27,789 bases of DNA from assembly GCA_937982505.1 (NCBI GenBank), contig CALJLV010000027.1:1-27789 (forward strand). Direction: 5' to 3'. Of the stretch, positions 16,256 through 24,329 are shown piece after piece; within the stretch, counting starts at the first letter, position 1, and each line of letters opens with the position of its first letter. Below the pieces are notes generated by a model. It was not told the origin of the DNA, ran no database searches, and worked only from the letters and a program-made list of their open reading frames with translations. This DNA is from an uncultured Desulfobacteraceae bacterium. Lineage in GTDB: Bacteria; Desulfobacterota; Desulfobacteria; Desulfobacterales; UBA2174. A program made the position numbers and the translations under genes.

Positions 16256-17152
16256 TCATCCCAGAGACATGAGGTGGGAGCGCAGATTGGCGCGCCGCCC
16301 CTTGAGACCGAACTTGGTCCTGAGGTTCTTGCGGTGGAAGTTCACCGTGGCCTCGGTGATGTTGAGCAGGGCGCCGATCTCCTTGCTCGTCTTGCCGTCC
16401 TTGACCAGCTGGGCGATCTGCAGTTCCTGGGGGGTGAGCAGGAGCCCGGCGTTGGCCATCTGCTGCAAGAAAGGAGAGATCACGTCCCGCAGGTGGGTGT
16501 CGATGATCTCCACCATGGTTTTTTCTCGCGGGCGCAGGGGAGCGGCCTTGAGTTTCTCCACATACGGAAAGACCAGGTCCTTGATGTTGGCCAGGACCTT
16601 GCGCTCCAGTTCGGCCTTGTCCGCTTCGCGCTGCCGCAGCAGGACCTTGAGCGCGATGTTGCTCTCTTCGAGGCTCTGCTTCTGTTCTTCGAGTTGGGCT
16701 TCCCGCGTCCGCAGGGCCTCTTCGGTGAGCTTGAGGGCCGTAATGTCTTCGTGGCTGACCACCACCCGGATGGGACCGGGGCCGGCCATGCGGATGGCGC
16801 GCAGGTAGTACCAGTTTTGGCCGCCGGGGCCGTGGCAGGGGTAGTCGTACAAAAACTCGGCTTCCTGGCCGGCGATCACCGCCTGGATTCCGGCCGCCAC
16901 CCGGCAGGCCCCTTCGGCATCCTGGCCCCGGGTGGTTTCGCAGATGCGCAGGTAATTGGCGCCCACGGCATCCGGGGTCCCGCGCAGGTGGTTGCGCCGG
17001 GCGTAGCTGCGCCAGGCCTCGTTGGTCTGGAGAATCACGCCGTCGGCATCCAGGATGGCGATGTGAGCCGACAGGGAATTGAGCACCGCCATGGCCAGGG
17101 GGTCGGCCACAGGCGGTTTGGAATCGTATCTAGAAGTTTCCGATGAGGTCAT
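16256..17152 (-). CDS. PAS-domain LuxR-type transcriptional regulator
   Basis: A 298-residue regulator. Residues about 20-130 form a PAS domain (LSAHIAILDADGVILQTNEAWRSYA...VVVSHEDITALK). A coiled-coil linker rich in Glu/Gln/Leu follows (about 135-185), and the C-terminal LuxR/GerE helix-turn-helix is LTPQELQIAQLVKDGKTSKEIGALLNITEATVNFHRKNLRTKFGL. It probably binds DNA as a dimer in response to a small ligand or redox signal sensed by PAS. I chose ATG 17152, where the PAS protein proper begins; the longer frame to 17497 would run through the intergenic region and into the divergent thioesterase gene. No adjacent kinase or obvious target operon identifies its regulon. Confidence 0.88.
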   Translation of the reverse strand: MTSSETSRYDSKPPVADPLAMAVLNSLSAHIAILDADGVILQTNEAWRSYARRNHLRGTPDAVGANYLRICETTRGQDAEGACRVAAGIQAVIAGQEAEFLYDYPCHGPGGQNWYYLRAIRMAGPGPIRVVVSHEDITALKLTEEALRTREAQLEEQKQSLEESNIALKVLLRQREADKAELERKVLANIKDLVFPYVEKLKAAPLRPREKTMVEIIDTHLRDVISPFLQQMANAGLLLTPQELQIAQLVKDGKTSKEIGALLNITEATVNFHRKNLRTKFGLKGRRANLRSHLMSLG

Positions 17153-17487
17153 GGGCGCCCTGTCCTGGTGGCCCCCCTGGGAGCCTGTTGAAGCAAGCAT
17201 CCGGCAACGCGTCAGACCCCATAGAACCGAAATCGGCCCACCTGTCAAGTCCCCCGACAAAATCCTGTCAAATCCCCCCCAGAAGGGACCGGACCGGCCC
17301 TCTCGGATGATTCTCTTCGGGGTTCTTTCGGAACGAAGAGGTGATGTTTCCGCCGATCGCCCCATGGCCCGGGTGAGAGGTTGCCGATCCGGCCAGGCGG
17401 TGTTTTTGACGAAGCGCAACGAATGCGCTAAATCCTGAAAGCGCGCCCCGCGCCCTGACCACGCTTGAACCAAGGAGTCCTGCACCG
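17153..17487. other. Divergent intergenic region
   Basis: No gene is supported in these 335 bases between the PAS-LuxR gene (leftward) and the thioesterase gene (rightward). It holds a 15-base direct repeat (17241-17278) and a 7-bp inverted repeat CTCTTCG/CGAAGAG (17313-17340). No convincing -10 element was found, although each repeat copy contains TTGACA on the minus strand. Confidence 0.5.
17241..17278 (-). repeat. Tandem 15-base direct repeat containing TTGACA
   Basis: CCTGTCAAGTCCCCC (17241-17255) and CCTGTCAAATCCCCC (17264-17278) differ at one base and are offset by 23 bases, about two helical turns. On the minus strand each reads GGGGG-A-(C/T)-TTGACAGG. They may be operator half-sites or overlapping -35 elements for the PAS-LuxR gene about 90-125 bases away. 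Confidence 0.55.
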
Positions 17488-17871
17488 ATGGCGCCATACC
17501 GTTACGAGGTTCAGATTTTCTACGAGGATACGGATCATTCGGGGGTCGTATACCATGCCAATTACCTGAAATACTTTGAGCGTGCCCGGGAAATGGTCAT
17601 CGGACCCCAACATCTGGCACACCTTTGGAGCGAGCAGGGATTGGGGTTTGCAGTCTACAAGGCCCGGATCGATTATCTGGACGGGGCCCAGTTCGGCGAA
17701 CGCCTCGACATCCGCTCCACCGTCCTCCAGCAAAGCGATTACCGCCTGGTGTGGCATCAGGAGGCCTGGCGCCCGGCAGCGGCCAGGCCGGCGGTACGCG
17801 CCGAAATCCATCTGGTCTGCCTCGATCGCGAGCGGCGCCTGCGCCCCATCCCCGCTTGGCAGGCGGACTGA
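17488..17871 (+). CDS. ybgC: Acyl-CoA thioesterase, YbgC/4-hydroxybenzoyl-CoA thioesterase family
   Basis: A 127-residue single hotdog-fold protein. The family signature YEDTDHSGVVYHANYLKYFERAR (about 12-34) includes the catalytic Asp of the TDxxGVVYHANY motif, followed by FAVYKARIDYLDGAQFGERLDI. Length and motif are typical of YbgC, which hydrolyses short-chain or aromatic acyl-CoA thioesters. AAGGAG lies 9 bases before the ATG. The gene is usually linked to tol-pal in enterobacteria, but no tol gene is visible here. It is convergent with the YvlD-like gene (28 bases apart). Confidence 0.92.
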   Translation: MAPYRYEVQIFYEDTDHSGVVYHANYLKYFERAREMVIGPQHLAHLWSEQGLGFAVYKARIDYLDGAQFGERLDIRSTVLQQSDYRLVWHQEAWRPAAARPAVRAEIHLVCLDRERRLRPIPAWQAD

Positions 17872-17899
17872 TCCCGCCCGAAGCGTCGCCGGCAGGGCC

Positions 17900-18295
17900 T
17901 CATTCCCAGCGGTTGTTTCCGGTCCGGCGCATCTCGATGTAGCCTACCCGACCCTGTTCGCTGACGAAACTGTTCAGCAGCCAGCTGACGAGGCTGATCA
18001 GCAGGGATCCACCGACGGCCGACCCGAATCCGCTGACCTCAAACCCGCCGATCACCCCCGAGACCATCATGAGCAGGAGGGCATTGATCACGAAGGTAAA
18101 GAGGCCGAAAGTGAGGATGTTGATGGGAAGGGTGAGGATCAGCAGGATGGGTCGGAAAAGGGCGTTGAGAATGCCCAGGAGAGCGGCGGCGAAAAAGGCG
18201 CCCATAAAGCCACTCACCCGGATCCCGTCGAGCAGGTAGGCCGCCGCCAGAATGGCCAGCGTCAGGGCCAGCCAACGAATCAGAATACCACGCAT
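17900..18295 (-). CDS. YvlD/phage-holin-4-like membrane protein
   Basis: A 131-residue integral membrane protein with about four hydrophobic segments: LIRWLALTLAILAAAYLL, GFMGAFFAAALLGILNALF, LTLPINILTFGLFTFVINALLLMMV, and SAVGGSLLISLVSWLLNSFV. The NALFRPILLILTLPINILTFGLFTF stretch is the hallmark of the YvlD (phage_holin_4_2) family, which is chromosomal and has no proven holin role. The start at 18295 is set by AGGAG 5 bases upstream; an in-frame ATG at 18337 has no such site. It stands alone and convergent with the thioesterase gene. Confidence 0.88.
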   Translation of the reverse strand: MRGILIRWLALTLAILAAAYLLDGIRVSGFMGAFFAAALLGILNALFRPILLILTLPINILTFGLFTFVINALLLMMVSGVIGGFEVSGFGSAVGGSLLISLVSWLLNSFVSEQGRVGYIEMRRTGNNRWE

Positions 18296-18343
18296 CTTGT
18301 CTCCTCTCCGGGAAGCGGTGGGGTAAATACACGCCACTCCCGG

Positions 18344-18371
18344 AAGATAAGGACGGTGAAGCGAAAATCAA
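18344..18371 (-). promoter_or_regulatory. Possible sigma-70 promoter of the YvlD-like gene
   Basis: On the minus strand TTGATT (4 of 6) is 16 bases from TATCTT (4 of 6), about 50 bases before the gene start. This is a moderate match. Confidence 0.4.
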
Positions 18372-18536
18372 AGCCCTATCCGGAGCGCCTCATCCCAGAA
18401 CGCTGACGGAACCGGGGGGCCGTGGCAAGACCGGCCAACGTCAGGGCATCCGTCGCTTTTCTGGCTGAATATGACCGTTTTGCGTTGATCTTCTTCCACT
18501 AACGTTGACGAGGCCGTGGGAGCCGTGTCCGGTCGG

Positions 18537-18566
18537 TTGATCTCAGGGGGGGCTTGCGCGTATAGT
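18537..18566 (+). promoter_or_regulatory. Possible sigma-70 promoter of the 543-residue gene
   Basis: TTGATC (4 of 6) is 18 bases from TATAGT (5 of 6), about 107 bases before the start at 18674. The -10 is good and the -35 moderate. Confidence 0.45.
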
Positions 18567-18673
18567 GATGCCTGCCCGGTCGGGTCCAGGCGGTCTCGAT
18601 CCGGCTCAATATCCAACACGCCGTCTTTCGGGATCCGGATCGGTCCGCAGGCGGCAAATACGGCGAACAGACC

Positions 18674-20305
18674 ATGGCGATACGTTCCTGCGTTGCCCCC
18701 ACGGGCAACTTTGTCTACGGCATCCACAAACCGGCCTTTACGGTGGCCAACCGCCGCGGGTCGCAACCTTCCTGCATCCTCGGACAGACCCCCGACGGCC
18801 GGCCGGTGGACAACCGCGTCAATCTCCCATCCGGAGCCGTGGCCGAACCGGCCGCCGATTGGATTTACGAAGTTCCCAACCCCTTTGCCTTTCGCGGCGC
18901 CACCTTCATCGTCAAGCGTTGGGCCGATGAACGGGCCGCCCAGGCGGCGCGCATCGGTCTGCCGCCCCTGCCCGAGGTTTCCCTGCACCGCACCGTGGCC
19001 GACTGGACCGCCGGCCTGGAACTGCCCGAGGCATTGCGCCAAAAGGTCTTCGACACCCTGCCGCGTCCTTTGCGCCTGGCACTGGCCGTGAGCAGTACCG
19101 ACCCGCAGGACCTGGTGCGCCTGGCCCATGGTTGCTGCCGCTTTGTGGAAAAGGAGGGGCACCCCGTGGGGCTGGCCTTCGCTCCGGGTGCAGACGGCCA
19201 CCCGCGGCCCGAGATCCTCGACCATGGGCTCTTCGAGGCCCTGGCCAACAACCCGGCCCTGCCGGACCACTACAAGCGCCTCATGGTCCTGCGCCCCGGG
19301 GTCCAGGGCGCCAGCGAAATCACCGCCGACTGGCAAAATCAGGACGGGACCAGCCGCGTCTACGAGTACCTGCGGCGCAACTCCTATATCCCCTGGGGCC
19401 ACTTTGCCGCCAACATGGCCGAGGATGCCGTACGCTACCGCAGCGCGGATCTGACCGCCGCCGATATCACCGGCCTGCGCCATCTCTACTACCAGCGCAC
19501 CTTTCTGAGGCTGGCCGAAATGCTCGGTCTGGGCCTGCCGGCGGCGCCGGGCCCCCTTGAGGCGGACACCCTGGAGGATCTGCGCCGGAAGATTCTCGCG
19601 GCCCGGGCGCGCCGGCCCCTTCCCTTTGACGCCACCTTATGGGGCTGGAATTTCGGATTCGATTTCACCCCCAACGGGTACCGCATGCACGGATCCCACC
19701 AGCAAGTGCACCAGCAGTACGCCCTGATTCCCACCGCGGCCGAGCCAGTTCCCGGCGCCGGCAACGGCTTTTTCCAGCCTTACGCCTGCGGCGATCTGGT
19801 GCGCCGCTTCATCCGCGAATTCCGCCGCGATACCGGACGCGGTTTTTTCGAGTGCTATCTGGAGGCCATCAAGGGCAACCGGCGTTTGGACGACCGGCCC
19901 GGGGCCGCCTCGAGCCTGGTCGTCTGGGCGGATCGGCAGGTGATCCTCTTCGTCCCCAAGGCCCAGACCAGCCAGTGGGAGCTGCAGCTGATGCCCCTGG
20001 CGCCGGTGGGCCACGTGCTGGAAGCCGATCCCGACCTGCGCCGCAGCCTGGACCGGGCCATCCTCGTGGCGCTGCGGGTCCTGGGGGCCATGGGAGCGCG
20101 CCTGATCACCACCATCGAGTACGCCAAGCGCTTTTCAGACACCGACACCGAGCAGCATCTGCTCTACGCCTTCTTGCCCAAGCTGCCCGAGTCGCCCGGA
20201 GCCTTCACCGAAGCCCAGATGCGCTGGATTCTAGGCCACTACCCCGAGGATTTCGCCATCGCCTGCCGGGCGCGTCTGACCGAAGCCCTGGCCGGAACCG
20301 GGTAA
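18674..20305 (+). CDS. Protein of unknown function with a HIT/GalT-like His motif
   Basis: A 543-residue soluble protein with no signal peptide or membrane segment; I do not recognise the family with confidence. The most telling stretch is WGWNFGFDFTPNGYRMHGSHQQVHQQYALIP (about 327-357). Its closely spaced His residues followed by Gln (SHQQVHQQ) recall the HxHxQ/HxHxH active sites of GalT and Ap4A phosphorylase in the HIT superfamily. A nucleotidyl-transferase or phosphorylase-like role is therefore possible but unproven. The N-terminus (AIRSCVAPTGNFVYGIHKPAFTVANRRG) and a late SQWELQLMPLAPVGH stretch look conserved rather than random. The start at 18674 lacks a clear Shine-Dalgarno. It is flanked by unrelated genes and appears monocistronic. 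Confidence 0.75.
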   Translation: MAIRSCVAPTGNFVYGIHKPAFTVANRRGSQPSCILGQTPDGRPVDNRVNLPSGAVAEPAADWIYEVPNPFAFRGATFIVKRWADERAAQAARIGLPPLPEVSLHRTVADWTAGLELPEALRQKVFDTLPRPLRLALAVSSTDPQDLVRLAHGCCRFVEKEGHPVGLAFAPGADGHPRPEILDHGLFEALANNPALPDHYKRLMVLRPGVQGASEITADWQNQDGTSRVYEYLRRNSYIPWGHFAANMAEDAVRYRSADLTAADITGLRHLYYQRTFLRLAEMLGLGLPAAPGPLEADTLEDLRRKILAARARRPLPFDATLWGWNFGFDFTPNGYRMHGSHQQVHQQYALIPTAAEPVPGAGNGFFQPYACGDLVRRFIREFRRDTGRGFFECYLEAIKGNRRLDDRPGAASSLVVWADRQVILFVPKAQTSQWELQLMPLAPVGHVLEADPDLRRSLDRAILVALRVLGAMGARLITTIEYAKRFSDTDTEQHLLYAFLPKLPESPGAFTEAQMRWILGHYPEDFAIACRARLTEALAGTG

Positions 20306-20344
20306 AGCGACCCTGCCTTGTTCGGCCATTCCGGCCCACTTTCC

Positions 20345-20370
20345 GTCATTGCGGCAAAAGCCGGAATCCA
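20345..20370. repeat. REP-like intergenic palindrome
   Basis: GTCATTGCGGCAAAAGCCGGAATCCA resembles the widespread proteobacterial short palindromic repeat of the GTCATTCCxGCGAAAGCxGGAATCC type. ATTGCGGC pairs with GCCGGAAT around AAAA with one G-G mismatch. It lies between two convergent genes, a typical place for such elements. Only one copy is visible in this window. Confidence 0.55.
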
Positions 20371-20455
20371 TGTTCATCGCAAAGCGACAGCGGAAAAAAG
20401 CCGAAAATTCCATCGCGCCCGTCACCGATTTGGACAATGCGGCCCTCGGCGGGCC

Positions 20456-22336
20456 TTACACCCGGATCGCCTCCAGTCCCAGGGCCCTGCGTTTGGCCTC
20501 GATGTGGCGGCGCATGAGCACGGCGGCCTGGTTCGGGTCGGGCTCCACGGCAAAGGCGGCTCCCACCGCACCGGTCAGGCCCTCGGTGAGGAGTTTGACC
20601 ACGTTGGCGCTGCCGGCGATGGGCGGCATGGGACCCAGGACGGTGTAGACGCCCGAGGCCACGAAGTAGGCTCCGATGGAGACCGCCTTTTCCGAGTACC
20701 ATTCCGGGGCCGCCCCGGCGATGGGCAGGTCGCTGATATCCACGCCCAGGGCGTCGGCCAGGGCCGCGGCCAGAACCAGGATGCGGACATTGTCCACGCA
20801 GGAGCCGAAATGGAGCACCGGCGGAATCCCCAGAGCCCCGCAGACCTCCTGGAGCCCGGGGCCGGCCAGGGCCAGGGCTTCGATGGTTTTGAGCCCCGCC
20901 TTGGCCGTGGCCACCGCCGCGCAGCCGGTATCCACCACCAGCACGTCGTTGGCGATGAGTTCACGCACCAGGGCCACGTGACCCTGGTCGTGCTGGATCT
21001 TGGGGTTGTTACAGCCCACCACCCCGGCCGCGCCGCGGATCCTGCCGGCCTTGATGGCCTCGATGAGCGGCCCAGGCGAGCCGCCCAGCGCCCCCACCAC
21101 CGCCTCCACCGAAAACCCGCCCACCGCCGGCACCGGTTCCACCGGAATGTAGCTCTCGCCGCGGCTGGCGAAGTTTTCCACCGCCAGGCGTACGATCTGG
21201 CGCGCCTTTTCCAGGGCGTTGGGCGGATGGAACTCATGGTGTTCCATGCCCGGAAAGCGCGCCTTGTCGCTGGTGGAGATCATCCGGGTATGGTAGCAGG
21301 CCGCCACCGTGCCCAAGGACGGCATGATGCACTGGTAGTCGACGATCATCATCTCCACCGCTCCGGTGGCGATCACCAGCTCGGTCATCAGGTGGTTGCC
21401 GGCCATGGGCACCCCGTGGCGCATGAGCAGCTCGTTGCCCGTGCAGCAGAGCCCGGCCAGGTTGATGCCGGCGGCCCCGCGCTCCCGGGCCAGGGCCAGC
21501 AGCTCCGGGTCCTGGCAGGCCTGTAGAATAGTCTCCGAGACCACCGGATTGTGCCCGTGGACGATGATGTTGACCTGATCCTTCTTGAGGACCCCCACAT
21601 TGGCCTGGGTGGGACAGGGCCTGGGAGTGCCGAAAAGGATGTCGGACACCTCGGTGGCAATCATCGATCCGCCCCAGCCGTCGGACAGGGCGTTGCGCAG
21701 ACCGTGGAGCAGGACGCTCTGCCACCCGTTGTCGACCCCCATATGGGTACGGTGCATCATCTCCGAGGTTTCCCGGTCGATGCCCCGGGGCATGATCCCC
21801 AGCCGCCGCCACAATTCCCGGCGTTTGGCCGGGGCCCGGCCCGCCAGGGTCAGCTCTTTTTTTCGCGTGCCGTAGTCTTCCTGCATGGCGTGAGCCAGCT
21901 CTCCGGCCACCTGCACGGCCGTCTTGCCCTCCAGGGCGATCCCGTATTCGGCCGCCACGCGGTCGAGCTTGGCCGGGTCGGCGATGGCATACCCCGGCGC
22001 CCGGCCCTCGGCCACGGCGGCCAGCACCTCCACCAGGTCCCGACCGTGATCGGAATGGGCCGCGGCCCCGGCGGCGATCATACGCCCGAGGTTGCGGGCC
22101 ACGATGATATCGGCGTCCGCGCCGCAAACCCCTTTTTGCGGGCCTTCACCGAAAGGGTCCACCCGGCAGGGCCCCATGTTGCAGACCCGGCAACTGACCC
22201 CCAACTCGCAGTAGCCGCACTGGGGCAGCTGGGCCTGATGGCGGTCCCAGACGGTTTCGATCTGGTCGGTTTCGGCCTTCCTGAGCAGCAGCTGGCCGTC
22301 CTGGGTGATGGTTTTCCCCTTGTGATGATGGGTCAT
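20456..22336 (-). CDS. cooS: Anaerobic Ni-Fe carbon monoxide dehydrogenase catalytic subunit
   Basis: This 626-residue homodimeric enzyme interconverts CO and CO2. All C-cluster (NiFe4S4) ligands are visible: His262 in VHGHNPVVSE, Cys298 in LCCTGNE, Cys336 in VDYQC, Cys442 in GCNNPK, Cys472 in DTGC, Cys513 in FGSCVDN. The B-cluster cysteines are Cys49, 52, 57 and 71. For the D-cluster, Cys40 and Cys43 are present, but the position equivalent to Cys47 of Carboxydothermus CODH-II is Ser48, giving a CX2C-type site. Length matches monofunctional CooS. A strong AGGAAGGAGG precedes the ATG. It is the last gene of a three-gene operon with the NAD(P)H oxidoreductase and CooF, which suggests CO oxidation coupled to pyridine nucleotide reduction or redox defence. 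No ACS subunits or CooC maturation gene are visible. Confidence 0.96.
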   Translation of the reverse strand: MTHHHKGKTITQDGQLLLRKAETDQIETVWDRHQAQLPQCGYCELGVSCRVCNMGPCRVDPFGEGPQKGVCGADADIIVARNLGRMIAAGAAAHSDHGRDLVEVLAAVAEGRAPGYAIADPAKLDRVAAEYGIALEGKTAVQVAGELAHAMQEDYGTRKKELTLAGRAPAKRRELWRRLGIMPRGIDRETSEMMHRTHMGVDNGWQSVLLHGLRNALSDGWGGSMIATEVSDILFGTPRPCPTQANVGVLKKDQVNIIVHGHNPVVSETILQACQDPELLALARERGAAGINLAGLCCTGNELLMRHGVPMAGNHLMTELVIATGAVEMMIVDYQCIMPSLGTVAACYHTRMISTSDKARFPGMEHHEFHPPNALEKARQIVRLAVENFASRGESYIPVEPVPAVGGFSVEAVVGALGGSPGPLIEAIKAGRIRGAAGVVGCNNPKIQHDQGHVALVRELIANDVLVVDTGCAAVATAKAGLKTIEALALAGPGLQEVCGALGIPPVLHFGSCVDNVRILVLAAALADALGVDISDLPIAGAAPEWYSEKAVSIGAYFVASGVYTVLGPMPPIAGSANVVKLLTEGLTGAVGAAFAVEPDPNQAAVLMRRHIEAKRRALGLEAIRV

Positions 22337-22436
22337 GGCAAACCTCCCTCCTTCCTGGCACGTACGCCCTCATGCGCTTGGGCCGTTTCCTGTGACTGGG
22401 GTTGGCAACTTTCCGGAAACCTTCAGCCTTGATCCC

Positions 22437-23036
22437 TCACCCCGCAGGCACCTCGGCGCGGGCCCGTTTATGGGCCGCCAGCAGGGCGAAGCCCGGGGCC
22501 GGAGGTGGGCAGATGGCGCCACTCGACACGCTGCGGGCCACCTCGTCGGTGCGGCGCCGCGCCGCCCGGTCAGGCGCCTCGAAGGTCAGGGCCCCGCTTT
22601 TGCAGATTTCCACGCACGCCGGCACCAGCCCCTGGGCCTGGCGCGCCAGGCAGTTGTCGCATTTGACGGCCACGATTTTCTCCGGGGGGCCGTCCCAGAC
22701 CGCGTGATAGCGGATCACCCCGTACGGGCAGGCCATGGCACAGGAGGCGCAGTTGATGCAGCGGTCGGCGTCGACGAGCACCGTGCCGCTTGACGCGTCC
22801 CGGTAAATGGCGCCGGGCAGGCAGGCCAGCATGCAGGGGGCCGGATCGCAGTGCCGGCAGCGGTTGGGAAAACCCTCGTCAAAGGCCCCGACGCCTACGT
22901 GAATGCGGGATCGGGGAAGCGGTGCCTCGCCAAGGGCGCCCAGCAGGGTGCCGCTGCGCGAATGGGCCGCGGCGCAGGCCAGCATGCACTGCATGCAGCC
23001 CACGCACCGTTCCGGATGGACGATGACTTTCTTCAC
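22437..23036 (-). CDS. cooF: CooF-like four-cluster ferredoxin
   Basis: A 199-residue electron carrier with four [4Fe-4S] motifs: CVGCMQCMLAC (near 10), CRHCDPAPCMLAC (near 60), CINCASCAMACPYGV (near 92), and CDNCLARQAQGLVPACVEIC (near 124). This HycB/CooF-type arrangement accepts electrons from CODH. It lies between the NAD(P)H oxidoreductase and cooS, so it probably shuttles electrons between them. The start is a GTG at 23036 with AAGGAGG just upstream; longer ATG-initiated readings would enter the oxidoreductase gap without a ribosome site. A 100-base gap separates it from cooS. Confidence 0.92.
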   Translation of the reverse strand: MKKVIVHPERCVGCMQCMLACAAAHSRSGTLLGALGEAPLPRSRIHVGVGAFDEGFPNRCRHCDPAPCMLACLPGAIYRDASSGTVLVDADRCINCASCAMACPYGVIRYHAVWDGPPEKIVAVKCDNCLARQAQGLVPACVEICKSGALTFEAPDRAARRRTDEVARSVSSGAICPPPAPGFALLAAHKRARAEVPAG

Positions 23037-23099
23037 GGGCCCTCCTTGTGGGGTTGCGGGCGGCGAAGGGTCCCGCCGCCCCGCCAACGGGTAGACAGA

Positions 23100-24329
23100 C
23101 TATGAAACCAGGCGGCCGGCGTTGAAATGGGCGTCGAGCAGACGCTCCGGGTTTCCCCGGACAGCAGTACGCGATCCGATCAAGGCGGTCAGCACCCCAC
23201 CCTGCTCGATGCGGCCCACCATGGCCATGCCCACCAGCCGGCCGCCCCGCAGGACCAGCTTGCGGTAGGTGCGGCGCCGGTGGTCTTCGGCTTGCAGGAT
23301 TTGACAGGTACCGTCTTCGGGCGGGTTGACCAGGCCGGCGGTCATCACGTCCAGATCGAAGATGCGAATCACGTTGCGCGACAGGGTGCCCGGGCAGGCC
23401 ACCGGCCGCCCGGCCATGTTGAAACCGGCGATGCGCCCGGTATTCACCGCCTCGGGCCAGATGGCGTTGACCCAGGGCGTCTGGCGGGCGATGTCCACGA
23501 ACTGGGCCACGTCGCCGGCGGCAAAAACCCCCGGCACGCAGGTCTGCATGTGGTCATCGACCACCACTCCCAGATCGACGGCGATGCGCTCGGCGGGGAT
23601 GAAACTGCGGGCCGGCAGGACCCCTTTGCCGACCACCACCAGGTCGCAGTCCAGGTGGCTGCCGTCTGAAAGATGGGCCTGCCGGACCGCGCCGTTGCCG
23701 TCAAAGGCCCGCACCTCGAGGTTGACGCGCACGTCCAGGCCCCGGGCGACGAGGGCCTCGCGGATCATGGCACCGGCCCGGGCATCGACCTGCATGGACA
23801 GCGGATAGGCCGAACCGATGAGCATGGTAGTGGGGATCCCCTGCTGGATCAGCCCGTAGGCGGCCTTGAACCCCACCAGACCGCCGCCCAGCACCAAGGC
23901 TCGGCGCACCCCGGCATCCAGGGCGTGGTGGATGCCGTGGACATCTTCCCGGCGCCGCATGAAAAAAATGTTTCCCAGGTTGCTCGCCTCGGCCCGGATC
24001 GGCCGTGGATCGGCCCCCGCAGCGATGAGCAGACGATCGTAGGCGCAACGGCGCTCACCGATGCACACCTGGCGTCGATCCACATCGATGGCCGTCGCGC
24101 GCCTCCCGAGAACCGGCATGATGCCCAGCCGATCGTAAAAATCCCGGCCGCGAACAGGAAGCCGTTCGGGTCCGATCCGCCCCTCGAGAACCATGCTGAT
24201 CATGGGCCGGCAGTAGGGGGGTCCGGTTTCGTCGCCGATCATGGTGATGGGGCCGTCGGGATCGATGCGGCGGATGGCCTCGGCGGCCGAGACACCCGCG
24301 ATCCCATTGCCGATGATCACGTATTGCAT
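23100..24329 (-). CDS. FAD/NAD(P)-dependent oxidoreductase of the CODH cluster
   Basis: A 409-residue pyridine-nucleotide-disulfide oxidoreductase-fold flavoprotein. The FAD motif GNGIAGVSAAEA is at the N-terminus, the second Rossmann motif VLGGGLVGFKAA is near 149, and the FAD-binding CVPGVFAAGDVAQF is near 265. A conserved GPPYCRPMIS segment near 35 fits the rubredoxin reductase / NADH oxidase subfamily. In bacteria this gene next to cooF and cooS is known as the FNOR partner, passing CO-derived electrons to NAD(P)+ or using NAD(P)H for redox balance. I chose ATG 24329 (GGAGG about 5 bases upstream) rather than the GTG two codons earlier. It is the first gene of the operon; 63 bases separate it from cooF. 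Confidence 0.9.
   Translation of the reverse strand: MQYVIIGNGIAGVSAAEAIRRIDPDGPITMIGDETGPPYCRPMISMVLEGRIGPERLPVRGRDFYDRLGIMPVLGRRATAIDVDRRQVCIGERRCAYDRLLIAAGADPRPIRAEASNLGNIFFMRRREDVHGIHHALDAGVRRALVLGGGLVGFKAAYGLIQQGIPTTMLIGSAYPLSMQVDARAGAMIREALVARGLDVRVNLEVRAFDGNGAVRQAHLSDGSHLDCDLVVVGKGVLPARSFIPAERIAVDLGVVVDDHMQTCVPGVFAAGDVAQFVDIARQTPWVNAIWPEAVNTGRIAGFNMAGRPVACPGTLSRNVIRIFDLDVMTAGLVNPPEDGTCQILQAEDHRRRTYRKLVLRGGRLVGMAMVGRIEQGGVLTALIGSRTAVRGNPERLLDAHFNAGRLVS

Larger units (their letters stand above)
18296..18673. other. Divergent intergenic region, 378 bases
   Basis: No gene is supported here. The region lies between the leftward YvlD-like gene and the rightward gene of unknown function and holds one candidate promoter for each (18344-18371 minus, 18537-18566 plus). 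A run of seven G (18545-18551) lies within the spacer of the plus-strand promoter. Confidence 0.5.

Noticed and set aside
17153..17497. N-terminal extension of the PAS-LuxR protein to 17497
   Set aside because: The extension has low-complexity, basic, non-family sequence and would overlap the start of the divergent thioesterase gene.
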